DNA of 47,990 nt. It comes from Arcicella rigui. Lineage in GTDB: Bacteria; Bacteroidota; Bacteroidia; Cytophagales; Spirosomataceae. A program made the translations under genes and the position numbers. Each line of letters starts with the position of its first letter. The first letter of the stretch is position 1. Where the stretch lies: the NCBI RefSeq assembly GCF_034929435.1, contig NZ_JAYFUM010000033.1, positions 1 through 47,990 of the forward strand. The letters are read 5' to 3'. This document shows positions 16,589 through 24,934 of the stretch, one piece after another. Under the pieces are notes generated by a model. It saw only the letters and a program-made list of their open reading frames with translations, ran no database searches and had not been told where the DNA came from.

Positions 16589-17821
16589 ATGAAAATACTA
16601 TTTACTTTTGGTGGCTTGCCACATTATTATAACTTGGTACTCAATCGTTTGAATCGTATTGAAGGACAGGAAATCGTTGTAATTGCTCCAAAAAGTGGTG
16701 GGAAAACTGTTGGTTCGGGCGTACACCAAACCTTAGATGGCATTGAATTTAAAGTACATTTCTTAGAAGAATACAAAACGCTTTGGGGAAAACCTTTCTT
16801 CAAGAATTTTATAGAAACCATTGAAGCCGAACGCCCAGACGTAATCGTTACGATTTGGCCATATATTTTGGCTTTCGTCTATAATCCGATGTTGCTTTGG
16901 AAAATACGAAGTATGGGTATTAAGCTGATACTCAAGGAAATTCCATTCAATATTCCCAAATTCAAAGAAGCCCTTGATTTTTATGCCAACGGCGGCGTAG
17001 CTTCTGAAACGATGCAAACCAATTTGAAACCCGATAGCTTGGCTTTTAAATTGAAATATACTTTACTGAAATATACTTATAAAAGAGCTTTCAATTTGGT
17101 AGATGCCCACGTGGACTATACCGAAGAAGCTTACGAAGTATTTGGTAGTTATGGCGTACCCAAAGAGAAGATTTTTGTCATTTACAACTCGCCAGACACT
17201 GATTTGATTTTGGCGGATAAAGCCAAAATCGAAGGAGTAAATACTGTTTTGCCAGAAAATCCACTCAGACTTTTACATGTTGGCAGATTGGTAAAATGGA
17301 AAAGAGTAGATATGTTGATTGAAGTTTTTAGCAAACTTTTGGTACAATTCCCAACGGCAGAATTAGTAGTGGTTGGTACTGGGCCAGAAGAACAAAATCT
17401 GAAACAACAAGCCATTGATTTGGGCATTGAAAAACAAGTAGTATTTACGGGCGGTGTGTATAAAATGACCGAACTCGGACAGTACTTCAATGCTTCTTTG
17501 GTCTATGTTTTAGCAGGAATGGGCGGTTTGTCTATCAACGATGCCATGTGTTTTGATAAACCTATTGTGTGTGCCGTGGCAGACGGAACGGAGAAAAAAT
17601 TGGTAAGAGATGGCTACAACGGCTTTATCTTTGAGGACGGCAATGCTGATGATTTATTTAAGAAATTAGCCGTACTTTTGTCTGCCCCTGCAAAAACTCG
17701 CCAAATGGGACTAAATTCTGGACAAATCATCCGTGATGAAGTAAATATTCATGTGGTAATTAAAAATTATCAAAGAGCGTTTGAAAGCTGTCGGTCATCG
17801 GCTGTCAGCAATCTGGGTTAA
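16589..17821 (+). CDS. Family 4 glycosyltransferase
   Basis: The 410-aa product has a GT-B fold. The donor domain includes PLRLLHVGRLVKWKRVDMLIEVF (about 228-250), ELVVVGTGPEEQNL, and VVFTGGVYKMTELGQYFNAS. The segment GMGGLSINDAMCFDKPIVCAV replaces the classical EX7E loop; the first Glu position is Met-Gly here, so nucleotide-sugar contact may differ from standard members. The acceptor domain begins MKILFTFGGLPHYYNLVLNRL. Part of the surface-glycan cluster, about 100 bases downstream of the flippase gene. Confidence 0.88.
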   Translation: MKILFTFGGLPHYYNLVLNRLNRIEGQEIVVIAPKSGGKTVGSGVHQTLDGIEFKVHFLEEYKTLWGKPFFKNFIETIEAERPDVIVTIWPYILAFVYNPMLLWKIRSMGIKLILKEIPFNIPKFKEALDFYANGGVASETMQTNLKPDSLAFKLKYTLLKYTYKRAFNLVDAHVDYTEEAYEVFGSYGVPKEKIFVIYNSPDTDLILADKAKIEGVNTVLPENPLRLLHVGRLVKWKRVDMLIEVFSKLLVQFPTAELVVVGTGPEEQNLKQQAIDLGIEKQVVFTGGVYKMTELGQYFNASLVYVLAGMGGLSINDAMCFDKPIVCAVADGTEKKLVRDGYNGFIFEDGNADDLFKKLAVLLSAPAKTRQMGLNSGQIIRDEVNIHVVIKNYQRAFESCRSSAVSNLG

Positions 17822-17859
17822 GCTGTTGAATTAAAATTGAGTTGACAAATTGATTAAAA

Positions 17860-17892
17860 ACTCATGGCATGACTTAGAGTCATGCCATGAGT
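17860..17892. repeat. 15-bp palindrome ACTCATGGCATGACT
   Basis: A perfect 15-bp stem with a 3-nt loop (17860-17874 with 17878-17892) lies between two co-directional glycan genes. The arm is the same family as the longer-loop copies at 44571-44634 and 46527-46590. The T-run is on the minus strand only, so it is probably a dispersed repeat rather than a + strand terminator. Confidence 0.8.
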
Positions 17893-17953
17893 AATATGTA
17901 AAATATCAAAAAAAGCCGAAAGCCGAGAGCCGACCGCTGATGACCATCTTAAA

Positions 17954-18760
17954 ATGTTTGTTTTAAAATACATATTAAAAGGCCCCTATCATGCTTTCAG
18001 AACGGCTGAAAGTCGTGAATTACTGAAGCTTTTCAGAAAGTACGGAGATGTAAAACGCTACGAAGCTCGTGAAATCAAATTTCAAGGAATGACCTTTCAA
18101 GTACCCGATTGTATGTCTTTCCTGTTTCAGTTTCAAGAAATTTTCGTTGAACAATTTTATAAATTCAATACCGATTCGGCAAAGCCTGTGATTTTAGACT
18201 GTGGAGCAAACATTGGTTCAAGCTGTGCTTTTTTCAAAAGAGAGTATCCCAATGCACAAATCACTGCTTTTGAAGCAGATGCTAAAATTGCTAAAATTCT
18301 ACAATCGAATCTGACTAATAATGGATTTTCGGATGTAGAAGTAATCAACAAAGCGGTTTGGATTGATGAGGAAGGCATTGAATTCGCCTCTGAAGGTTCA
18401 GACGGAGCTTCGATTTATGGTGAAGGTGAAAAAGTAAAAGTTGCTTCTTTTCGTTTGAAAGATGTACTTGATAAAACGCCTTCAATTGACATGCTAAAAA
18501 TGGATATTGAAGGAGCTGAAACGGCAGTGTTGAAAGACTGTGCGAACTCATTAAAGCAAGTAAAAAATATCTTTATTGAATATCACGCTTTTCCAGAACA
18601 AGCACAAGAATTAGGGGAAATTCTGAATATTTTGGCAAAAAATGGCTTCCGTTACTTTATCAATTCTGCTCAAGACCGTTCAAAACCACTTGTCAATCAT
18701 CGCTACAAAGGCAATGATTTGATGGATTTGCAGTTAAATATTTTCGGCTATCGTCCATAA
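17954..18760 (+). CDS. FkbM family methyltransferase
   Basis: The second FkbM-type enzyme in the cluster (268 aa). VILDCGANIGSSCAFFKREYP near residues 76-96 is the SAM motif, ITAFEADAKIAKILQSNLTNNG near 100-121 contacts the cofactor, and SIDMLKMDIEGAETAVLKD near 177-195 is the late motif. The N-terminal 75 residues differ from the first FkbM protein, so the two are not a simple recent duplication. It probably methylates a different sugar position. The next gene begins 1 base after its stop. Confidence 0.9.
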   Translation: MFVLKYILKGPYHAFRTAESRELLKLFRKYGDVKRYEAREIKFQGMTFQVPDCMSFLFQFQEIFVEQFYKFNTDSAKPVILDCGANIGSSCAFFKREYPNAQITAFEADAKIAKILQSNLTNNGFSDVEVINKAVWIDEEGIEFASEGSDGASIYGEGEKVKVASFRLKDVLDKTPSIDMLKMDIEGAETAVLKDCANSLKQVKNIFIEYHAFPEQAQELGEILNILAKNGFRYFINSAQDRSKPLVNHRYKGNDLMDLQLNIFGYRP

Positions 18761-18761
18761 T

Positions 18762-20021
18762 ATGAAAATCACGATTTTAAGCACTTTTGATACTTTTGGC
18801 GGAGCATCCATAGCAGCATTTCGCCTCAATAAAGCCTTAAATGACAATGGCTTAGACTCAAAAATGATCGTTCAAGATAAAAAAGGCAAAGCTCCCAACG
18901 TTGAAACGATTGCAACAAACTGGTTTTTGAAAAAAGTAGCTCTTGCAAGATTCGCTTTCGACCGCTATCAATTTGCTTTTTATGAAAAGTCCAAAGCAGT
19001 AAGATTTATCTTTTCTCAAGCAAAAATCGGTATTGATGTTAGTCAAAATACTTTGATTAAAAAAAGCGATATTATTCATTTGCATTGGATAAATTTCGGT
19101 TTTCTTTCGCTCGATGCTATTCAAAAACTTATCGAAACGCAAAAGCCCATTGTTTGGACTTTGCACGATATGTGGCTTTTTACGGGTGGTTGCCATTATT
19201 CAAGAGATTGTACACAGTACCAACAAAGTTGTGGCAATTGCAGTGAATTTCTGAAAAAACCCTCCCCTACCGATTTGTCGAACCAAGTTTGGCAAGCCAA
19301 ACAAAAGCTATTGCAAAATGCCAATATCAGCGTTGTGGCTTGTAGCCAATGGTTGGCCGAAAAAGCGAAAACGAGTGCTTTATTAAAAGGTAAGAAAATT
19401 GTTTCGATTCCAAACCCAATTGATACTTCATTGTTCAAGCCGACCGAAAAGCCAATTGCTCAACAACATTTTCACTTAGACCCTACCAAACGCTACATCC
19501 TTTTTGCGGCAGCCAAAATCAGCGACGTTCGGAAAGGATTTGCTTATTTCAAAGAAGCTTTAGAGATTTTGAAAAAGGAATATTCAGTTGATAACAAGGC
19601 AGTTGAACTCATTATTTTCGGACAAACTCAAGCCAGTGATTTTGAAAACTTACCTTTTAAAGTAAATGCTTTAGGTAAACTTTCCGACTTAGCAACCATT
19701 TCCTTTGCGTACTCGGCAGCTTCTGTATTTGTGATTTCGTCTTTAGAAGATAATTTGCCCAATACCATTATGGAATCTTTGGCCTGCGGAACGCCCGTTG
19801 TTGGCTTTGAAACGGGGGGCATTCCTGAAATGATTGAGCATCAACAAAATGGCTATTTAGCTCCTTTCAAATCGGCCGAAGGACTGGCAAAAGGCATTTT
19901 TTGGACGTTATATCAAGCTGATTATGAATCGCTTTGTGAAAATGCAAGAAAAAAAGTACTTTCAACTTATGCCGAAGAAGTCGTAGCCCAACAGTACCAA
20001 GCCTTATATGAATCATTATGA
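18762..20021 (+). CDS. Family 4 glycosyltransferase
   Basis: The 419-aa GT-B enzyme opens with MKITILSTFDTFGGASIAAFRLNKALNDNG, a common start for WcaC-like transferases. A cysteine-containing acceptor segment (WTLHDMWLFTGGCHYS, then CTQYQQSCGNC) follows near residues 130-161. The donor domain contains ASVFVISSLEDNLPNTIMES and LACGTPVVGFETGGIPEMIE near 320-360, with a normal EX7E spacing. It overlaps the next gene by 4 bases (ATGA), which indicates coupled translation. Confidence 0.92.
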   Translation: MKITILSTFDTFGGASIAAFRLNKALNDNGLDSKMIVQDKKGKAPNVETIATNWFLKKVALARFAFDRYQFAFYEKSKAVRFIFSQAKIGIDVSQNTLIKKSDIIHLHWINFGFLSLDAIQKLIETQKPIVWTLHDMWLFTGGCHYSRDCTQYQQSCGNCSEFLKKPSPTDLSNQVWQAKQKLLQNANISVVACSQWLAEKAKTSALLKGKKIVSIPNPIDTSLFKPTEKPIAQQHFHLDPTKRYILFAAAKISDVRKGFAYFKEALEILKKEYSVDNKAVELIIFGQTQASDFENLPFKVNALGKLSDLATISFAYSAASVFVISSLEDNLPNTIMESLACGTPVVGFETGGIPEMIEHQQNGYLAPFKSAEGLAKGIFWTLYQADYESLCENARKKVLSTYAEEVVAQQYQALYESL

Positions 20022-20779
20022 TAAAACTAAGTATCATTACCATTACTTATAATGCCGAAAAATTTCTAAAAAGAACCATCGAGAGTATCGTGGCTCAATC
20101 GAACCAAGATTTTGAGTACATTATTATTGATGGAAAATCGAAAGATGCAACCTTAGCCATTGCTAAAGCTTACGGTGAAAGAGTAAACCTGTTGGTATCT
20201 GAACCCGACAAAGGTTTGTACGATGCCATGAATAAAGGTTTGCGCTTGGCTTCGGGCGAATTTGTGTGGTTTATGAACGCCGGCGATGAAATCAACGATA
20301 GCGAAGTAGTAGCCAATTTGATACAATCTTTGGCAGAAACCAACGCCGATGTGTTTTATGGCGATACGTATTTTGTAGAAGAAAATGGCACAATTCAAGG
20401 TTTACGTTCGGAAATTACACCCCATCGTTTACCTAAAAATCTCAAATGGCAAGACATGAATTTGGGGATGTTGGTTTGTCATCAAGCCTTTATTGCCCGT
20501 AAATCCATCGCTCCATTTTACTTAGAAAACAACCTCAGTGCCGATGTTGACTGGGAAATTAGCTGTTTGAAACGAGCGAAAAAAGTACAATTTTTGGATA
20601 TTGTTGTGGCGAAATATTTGGTTGGCGGTATTTCAAACAAACAACTGAAACGCTCTTTAATAGACCGTTATGAAGTACTCAAAAAGCATTTTGGCTTGTT
20701 TGGGGCAATTTTGGCACATATTCAAATCACCATTCGAGGGGTCAAACTCATACTCAAAAAGGGTGGGAAGTATTGGTAG
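20018..20779 (+). CDS. Family 2 glycosyltransferase
   Basis: The 253-aa GT-A enzyme starts MIKLSIITITYNAEKFLKRT. EYIIIDGKSKDATLAI is the nucleotide-binding strand, EPDKGLYDAMNKGLRLASGE follows, and FVWFMNAGDEIND carries the acidic metal site. ADVDWEISCLKRAKKVQFL is the usual C-terminal acceptor segment. It resembles WcaA-type transferases of colanic-acid-like pathways. It is the last gene of the cluster; its 3' end overlaps the convergent gene by 26 bases. Confidence 0.92.
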   Translation: MIKLSIITITYNAEKFLKRTIESIVAQSNQDFEYIIIDGKSKDATLAIAKAYGERVNLLVSEPDKGLYDAMNKGLRLASGEFVWFMNAGDEINDSEVVANLIQSLAETNADVFYGDTYFVEENGTIQGLRSEITPHRLPKNLKWQDMNLGMLVCHQAFIARKSIAPFYLENNLSADVDWEISCLKRAKKVQFLDIVVAKYLVGGISNKQLKRSLIDRYEVLKKHFGLFGAILAHIQITIRGVKLILKKGGKYW

Positions 20780-21188
20780 GCATCATCAAAAATGTCCGTG
20801 CTTCCAGCGACATGATTTCTTCTTTTTTGTAAAATAACAAAGCCCTGTCACGCAAGGCGTATTCGCTACTGAGAAAAGCATTGCACGTGTCAAGTAATGC
20901 TTTATCTCTACCAAAACTATCCAAAAAAGCCTCCACGGTTTTCAACCAAAACCACGTAAGCGTTTCGTGGTAGCCCCTTTCAAAACTCACAACTCCACCC
21001 ACCGAGCTATTGAATAAAATAATTCTTTGTCGAACCAACAGCATCGCCTGCGTAAGGTTGTATTGACGCAGATACCAAACGCCCATTGCCAAATGAGCCT
21101 CGTGCGTCCAAGCCTCAAGAGGTAAGGTACAAGTATTGAATTTTTCGATTAAAGATTCTATTTCAGATTCGGAGTGGAAAAGTCGCAT
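20754..21188 (-). CDS. Conserved protein of unknown function
   Basis: The start is chosen at 21188 (MRLFHSESEIESLIEKF), since the 13 residues before it look non-coding. The 144-aa product is alpha-helical. Conserved-looking motifs are EAWTHEAHLAMGVWYLRQYN and GYHETLTWFWLKTVEAFL, with two histidines and a Glu that could bind metal. The pattern resembles an uncharacterised family found in Bacteroidota and Proteobacteria that I cannot name. Its C-terminus overlaps the GT2 gene tail-to-tail by 26 bases. Confidence 0.7.
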   Translation of the reverse strand: MRLFHSESEIESLIEKFNTCTLPLEAWTHEAHLAMGVWYLRQYNLTQAMLLVRQRIILFNSSVGGVVSFERGYHETLTWFWLKTVEAFLDSFGRDKALLDTCNAFLSSEYALRDRALLFYKKEEIMSLEARTFLMMPTNTSHPF

Positions 21189-21227
21189 AGGATTTTGTGA
21201 TTGAAGAATGTGGATTTTATATATCAA

Positions 21228-21375
21228 GATTTATGATACGATTGGCACAGTGTATCATGATAAATCCAGAATTTATATTAACGATTTCAACAATTGTGAA
21301 GTTATATTATAATTTTCATAATTAAAACAGTATTTTTTTATAAAAATACAAAATCCTGTTCCCAGCTACCAACCC
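21228..21375. other. Gene-free stretch before the repeat array
   Basis: An imperfect inverted repeat (about 21224-21265, arms ATTTATGATAC and GTATCATGATAAAT) and AT-rich sequence are visible. No ORF or promoter is supported. Confidence 0.4.
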
Positions 21376-21600
21376 AAGCCCTGAAAGGGCGAAATCCATC
21401 AACACATGGCAAAGCCTTGTGCCACCGCTACCCTACCATGCCCAGCTACCAATCCCAGCTACCAAACCCAAGCCCTGAAAGGGCGAAATCCCACAGCACA
21501 GGGTAACACCCTGTGGCTGTGGCGTGTGGTTATGAGATATGGACGACGTTCATGTGAATATGACAGTTCACGTTTCTCAATGGGCATTACCCATTGTTGA
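21376..21600. repeat. Inverted REP-like units
   Basis: Two copies of AAGCCCTGAAAGGGCGAAAT (21376 and 21470) are present. They are inverted relative to the array that follows. Between and after them are short hairpins such as CACAGGGT with ACCCTGTG (about 21498-21516). This matches a head-to-head REP or BIME arrangement. Confidence 0.75.
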
Positions 21601-21986
21601 TAGATGTCGCCCTTTCAGGGCTATGGGATTTTCATTTTCGCCTTCTTCAATGGGCGATGCCCATTGTTGATAGATGTCGCCCTTTCAGGGCTATGGAATT
21701 TTCATTTTCGCCTTCCTCAATGAGCGTTACCCATTGAGGATAGATGTCGCCCTTGCAGGGCTATGGGATTTTCATTTTAGCCTTCTTCAATGGGCATTAC
21801 CCATTGTTGATAGATTAAGCCCTTGCAGGGCTATGGGATTTTCATTTTCGCCTTCTTCAATGGGCGTTACCCATTGTTGATGGATTAAGCCCTTGCAGGG
21901 CTATGAGATTTTCATTTTAGCCTTCTTCAATGGGCATTACCCATTGTTGATAGATTAAGCCCTTGCAGGGCTTGGGGATTTTCTAC
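21601..21986. repeat. 70-bp tandem repeat of paired hairpins
   Basis: About 5.5 copies of a 70-bp unit start at 21601, 21671, 21741, 21811, 21881 and 21951. Each full unit contains two palindromes: GCCCTTTCAGGGC (or GCCCTTGCAGGGC) and CAATGGGC with GCCCATTG. The units differ by a few bases each. No open frame is convincing, as the repeats read through in some frames only by chance. It is a REP-like array. Confidence 0.88.
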
Positions 21987-22059
21987 TTTGCTACCTCAGC
22001 AATGCGATATTAGTACTTATGTAATGCAGAAAGTTATCATTAAAAAACTGTGCATAAAT

Positions 22060-22093
22060 ATAAAACCTCATAAGCAAGCTTATGAGGTTTTAT
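22060..22093 (-). terminator. Terminator of the isomerase/epimerase operon
   Basis: A perfect 16-bp stem (ATAAAACCTCATAAGC, 22060-22075, with 22078-22093) has a 2-nt spacer. U-rich sequence follows on the minus strand. It lies 37 bases past the stop of the gene ending at 22130. Confidence 0.85.
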
Positions 22094-22129
22094 ATTTCCG
22101 AAATCAGAAATCCACAATCCCAAATCGAA

Positions 22130-23182
22130 TTAGATTCCCAAAATCTTCTTATTCAATTCAATATCTGCACCACCGCCAGCGAAGTCGTCGAATACTTTAG
22201 ACGTAGCTTGGATAATGTGTGAATCAATAAATGGAGCTCCTTCAGTTGCACCTTGAACGGGGTCTTTGATAGCACATTCCCACTCTAACACCGCCCAGCC
22301 ATCGTAGCCGTATTGGGTTAGTTTCGAGAAAATAGAACCAAAATCTACTTGTCCATCACCCAAAGAACGGAAGCGTCCAGCACGATTTACCCATGATTGA
22401 TACCCACCATAAACGCCTTGTTTGCCCGTAGCATTAAATTCAGCATCTTTTACGTGGAACATTTTGATTCTTTCGTGATAGAAATCAATGTATTGCAAAT
22501 AATCTAAGCACTGCAATACAAAGTGCGATGGGTCGTAAAGCAAGTTTGCACGTTTGTGTCCGCCTACTTTTTCCAAGAACATTTCAAAAGTAACACCATC
22601 ATGCAAATCTTCACCTGGATGAATTTCGTAGCAAAGGTCAACGCCAGCGTCTTCAAAAGCATCCAAAATTGGCAACCAACGGTTTCCTAATTCTGTAAAG
22701 CCTTGTTCTACCAAACCCGCAGGACGTTGTGGCCAAGGATAAACCGTATGCCACATCAATGCACCAGAGAAAGTAGCGTGAGCATTCAAACCTAAGTTCT
22801 GAGATGCTTTGGCCGCCCATTTTAACTGCTGCACTGCCCATTCGGTACGAGCTTTTGGATTTCCTTTTACTGCATCTGGAGCGAATCCATCGAACATTAC
22901 ATCGTAAGCAGGGTTTACTGCCACCAACTGTCCTTGCAAGTGCGTTGAAAGTTCGGTGATTTGGATACCTTTATCCGCCAATTTTCCTTTCAATTCGTCA
23001 CAGTAGGTTTTCGACTCGGCAGCCAATTGTAAATCGATTGCACGAGCATCCCAAGTAGGGATTTGTACGCCTTTGTAGCCCAAATCAGCTACCCAAGAAG
23101 TGATAGAATCAAGCGAATTAAACGGCTCAGTATTATCTAAAAATTGTGCTAAAAATATAGCAGGGCCTTTGATTGTTTTCAT
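22130..23182 (-). CDS. Sugar phosphate isomerase/epimerase (TIM barrel)
   Basis: The start at 23182 (MKTIKGPAIFLAQFLD) is preferred to 23221, whose extension reads through a repeat. The 350-aa product is an AP-endonuclease-2-like (xylose isomerase-type) TIM barrel. Likely metal ligands lie in LCYEIHPGEDLHDG, LLYDPSHFVLQCLDY, FHVKDAEFN and WAVLEWECAIKDP. Such proteins epimerise or dehydrate sugars and inositols. It forms a catabolic pair with the Gfo/Idh/MocA dehydrogenase gene upstream, typical for inositol- or keto-sugar pathways. The exact substrate is not readable. Confidence 0.9.
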   Translation of the reverse strand: MKTIKGPAIFLAQFLDNTEPFNSLDSITSWVADLGYKGVQIPTWDARAIDLQLAAESKTYCDELKGKLADKGIQITELSTHLQGQLVAVNPAYDVMFDGFAPDAVKGNPKARTEWAVQQLKWAAKASQNLGLNAHATFSGALMWHTVYPWPQRPAGLVEQGFTELGNRWLPILDAFEDAGVDLCYEIHPGEDLHDGVTFEMFLEKVGGHKRANLLYDPSHFVLQCLDYLQYIDFYHERIKMFHVKDAEFNATGKQGVYGGYQSWVNRAGRFRSLGDGQVDFGSIFSKLTQYGYDGWAVLEWECAIKDPVQGATEGAPFIDSHIIQATSKVFDDFAGGGADIELNKKILGI

Positions 23183-23225
23183 GAAAAATTGTGAGTTGTG
23201 AATGAGTGAGTTAAGAGTCAATACC
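23183..23225. repeat. GTGAGTTGTGAATGAGTGAG-type repeat
   Basis: The sequence between the epimerase start and the four-helix gene end contains the GAGTTGTGAA word family also found at 23640-23706. The two copies flank the four-helix-bundle gene. Confidence 0.5.
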
Positions 23226-23615
23226 CTTTTTTTTCAATAATTCTCCTGTTGTTTTTCTGGATTTTGAAAGAATTTTCAAAACTTCATGTCCTTCATCCAT
23301 TAAGCTTTTTAGCTTTGCTTCATGGAAAAAGTTAGCATCAATTGAATATTCCAACCAAAATATACTTTCATCAAGTTCTTCGATGACAATACTTAATTTT
23401 GCAAAAAACTCTTTATTACTTCTGGCTCTTCTTGCAGCTCGATAGTTTGCAACTGACGATGCTGACGAACGAGCTAATTGTCGAGCAATATTTTTAGCAG
23501 ATAAAGATTTCGAAAATAGTTCATCACATACAGGAATACATCTGAGTCCAAAGTTTTTAATTCTTTGGAACATTCTTTCTGCAAATTCATGTTGTGTATG
23601 GCTATTTTCCATCAA
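23211..23615 (-). CDS. Four-helix bundle protein (S23/IVP family)
   Basis: The 134-aa, all-helical product fits the four helix bundle family (23S rRNA intervening-sequence protein type, TIGR02436-like). Helix 2 carries AKNIARQLARSSASSVANYRAARRARSNKEF, matching the family pattern of a short basic helix followed by SxxANYxxA. Members occur inside 23S rRNA insertions and as solitary genes; the fold resembles the Avd protein of diversity-generating retroelements, but no retroelement is seen here. It separates two catabolic genes and is flanked by related repeats, so it looks inserted. Confidence 0.85.
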   Translation of the reverse strand: MMENSHTQHEFAERMFQRIKNFGLRCIPVCDELFSKSLSAKNIARQLARSSASSVANYRAARRARSNKEFFAKLSIVIEELDESIFWLEYSIDANFFHEAKLKSLMDEGHEVLKILSKSRKTTGELLKKKGIDS

Positions 23616-23639
23616 TCATCTGTTTAGTGTAGTTCAAAA

Positions 23640-23706
23640 GAGTGAGCTGTGAATTAATGAATGCTACTAAAATATTCACTAACTCACTAATTCACAACTC
23701 ACTAAA
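23640..23706. repeat. Inverted repeat GTGAGCTGTGAATTA / TAATTCACAACTCAC
   Basis: The left arm (about 23642-23662) and the right arm (about 23677-23703) are imperfect complements, with a CTACTAAAATATT loop. A hairpin can form in either transcript. It separates the oxidoreductase gene from the four-helix gene. Confidence 0.65.
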
Positions 23707-23708
23707 TA

Positions 23709-24854
23709 TTATACCTTCGTCCAGCTTTGGCTTCTGTGGCTGTCGAGGATTCTTTCGCAGATTAATAATTCTCTATAACCATCCGCAAAAGTTGGGAATG
23801 TCGGATTTTCTGGTTGTTTGCCTTCTGCTACGGCTGCATAAACTTCTTTGAACAATTGTTTAGAAGTATCAGGGAAGCCTTCGTTATGACCACCCGGGAA
23901 TGTCATAATCGCTCTTGCTTCTGGGTATGCCAAAGAAGGGTCACGCATTAATGACTGGTTGTAACCATCACGATTACCAATCCAGATTTCGTTTGGTGCT
24001 TCTGAATTGAAAGCAAAAGTTTTATTTGAACCCGAAATTTCTAATTTCAATTGGTTTTTACGACCCGCCGAAACTTGTGAAACCGTTACTGAACCACGGT
24101 TGCCGTTGTCGAAACGCAACAATACATTGGCGTGGTCTTCCGTATTAATAGGTACATCGGCATAATCTTCTGGTTGAAGCATTTTGCCTGAGTACGTTTC
24201 TACGGGTTTCAAAGGCTTTTTACGAGTTTTGTGAATCGTATTAAAATCGGCCATTACTTCTACCGTTTTCAAGCCAGTGATGTACTCGATAATGTCCATC
24301 AAGTGCGAACCAATATCGGCAATCGCACGAGAATCGCCCGATTTATCTGGTTCTAAACGCCAGTTGTAATCTGTTTCGTAAAACAACCAATCTTGCAAAT
24401 ACGAACCCAACACCGAATATACTTCGCCCAAATCGCCTTTTTCACGCATAGTTTTCATTTGGCGAACCAAAGGATAATAGCGTAAGTTGAAGTGAACCGC
24501 ATTAACCAAACCTGTTTCTTTTGCTAAAGCAACCAATTCTTCTGCTTCATGTAAATCTTTCGCCAATGGTTTTTCGCAAACCACGTGCTTACCAGCCAAC
24601 AAAGCCGCTTTCGATTGAGAGTAATGCAAGAAATTAGGCGTACAAATATGCACAGAAGCAATATCTTCCATCGCCAACAATTGTTCGAACGTACAAGGAC
24701 GCTCGATACCCAATTGGGCAGCTTTAGCCGTAGCTAATTCGATGTTTACTTCACAAAGGGCTGTAACTTCTACATTGGGGAGTCTTCTAAGAGCTTCGAT
24801 GTGTGCAGGACCGATAAAACCAGTACCAACTACACCAACTTTAATTTTTGACAT
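23709..24854 (-). CDS. Gfo/Idh/MocA family oxidoreductase
   Basis: The 381-aa product has an N-terminal Rossmann domain, VGVVGTGFIGPAHIEALRRL (about 5-24), and ALCEVNIELATAKAAQLG. Further motifs are HICTPNFLHYSQSKAALLAGKHVVCEKPLA, with EKP as the catalytic-lysine motif near residue 95, and GDSRAIADIGSHLMDIIEYITG near 172-193. NAD(P)-dependent sugar or inositol dehydrogenase activity is expected. It is upstream of, and transcribed with, the TIM-barrel isomerase/epimerase. Confidence 0.93.
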   Translation of the reverse strand: MSKIKVGVVGTGFIGPAHIEALRRLPNVEVTALCEVNIELATAKAAQLGIERPCTFEQLLAMEDIASVHICTPNFLHYSQSKAALLAGKHVVCEKPLAKDLHEAEELVALAKETGLVNAVHFNLRYYPLVRQMKTMREKGDLGEVYSVLGSYLQDWLFYETDYNWRLEPDKSGDSRAIADIGSHLMDIIEYITGLKTVEVMADFNTIHKTRKKPLKPVETYSGKMLQPEDYADVPINTEDHANVLLRFDNGNRGSVTVSQVSAGRKNQLKLEISGSNKTFAFNSEAPNEIWIGNRDGYNQSLMRDPSLAYPEARAIMTFPGGHNEGFPDTSKQLFKEVYAAVAEGKQPENPTFPTFADGYRELLICERILDSHRSQSWTKV

Positions 24855-24934
24855 GAGTTAAAGATTTGGATTTGGGGATAAATTAATTTGATTGTTTTAT
24901 GTGTTTTGATTCTGCGAATATGCAGAAAAAGTAA

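Noticed and set aside
21406..21880. Short + strand ORFs within the 70-bp array
   Set aside because: They consist of repeated hairpin sequence; their frames follow the repeat, not coding bias.
23211..23615. Diversity-generating retroelement (Avd)
   Set aside because: The four-helix fold is shared, but there is no reverse transcriptase or template repeat nearby.
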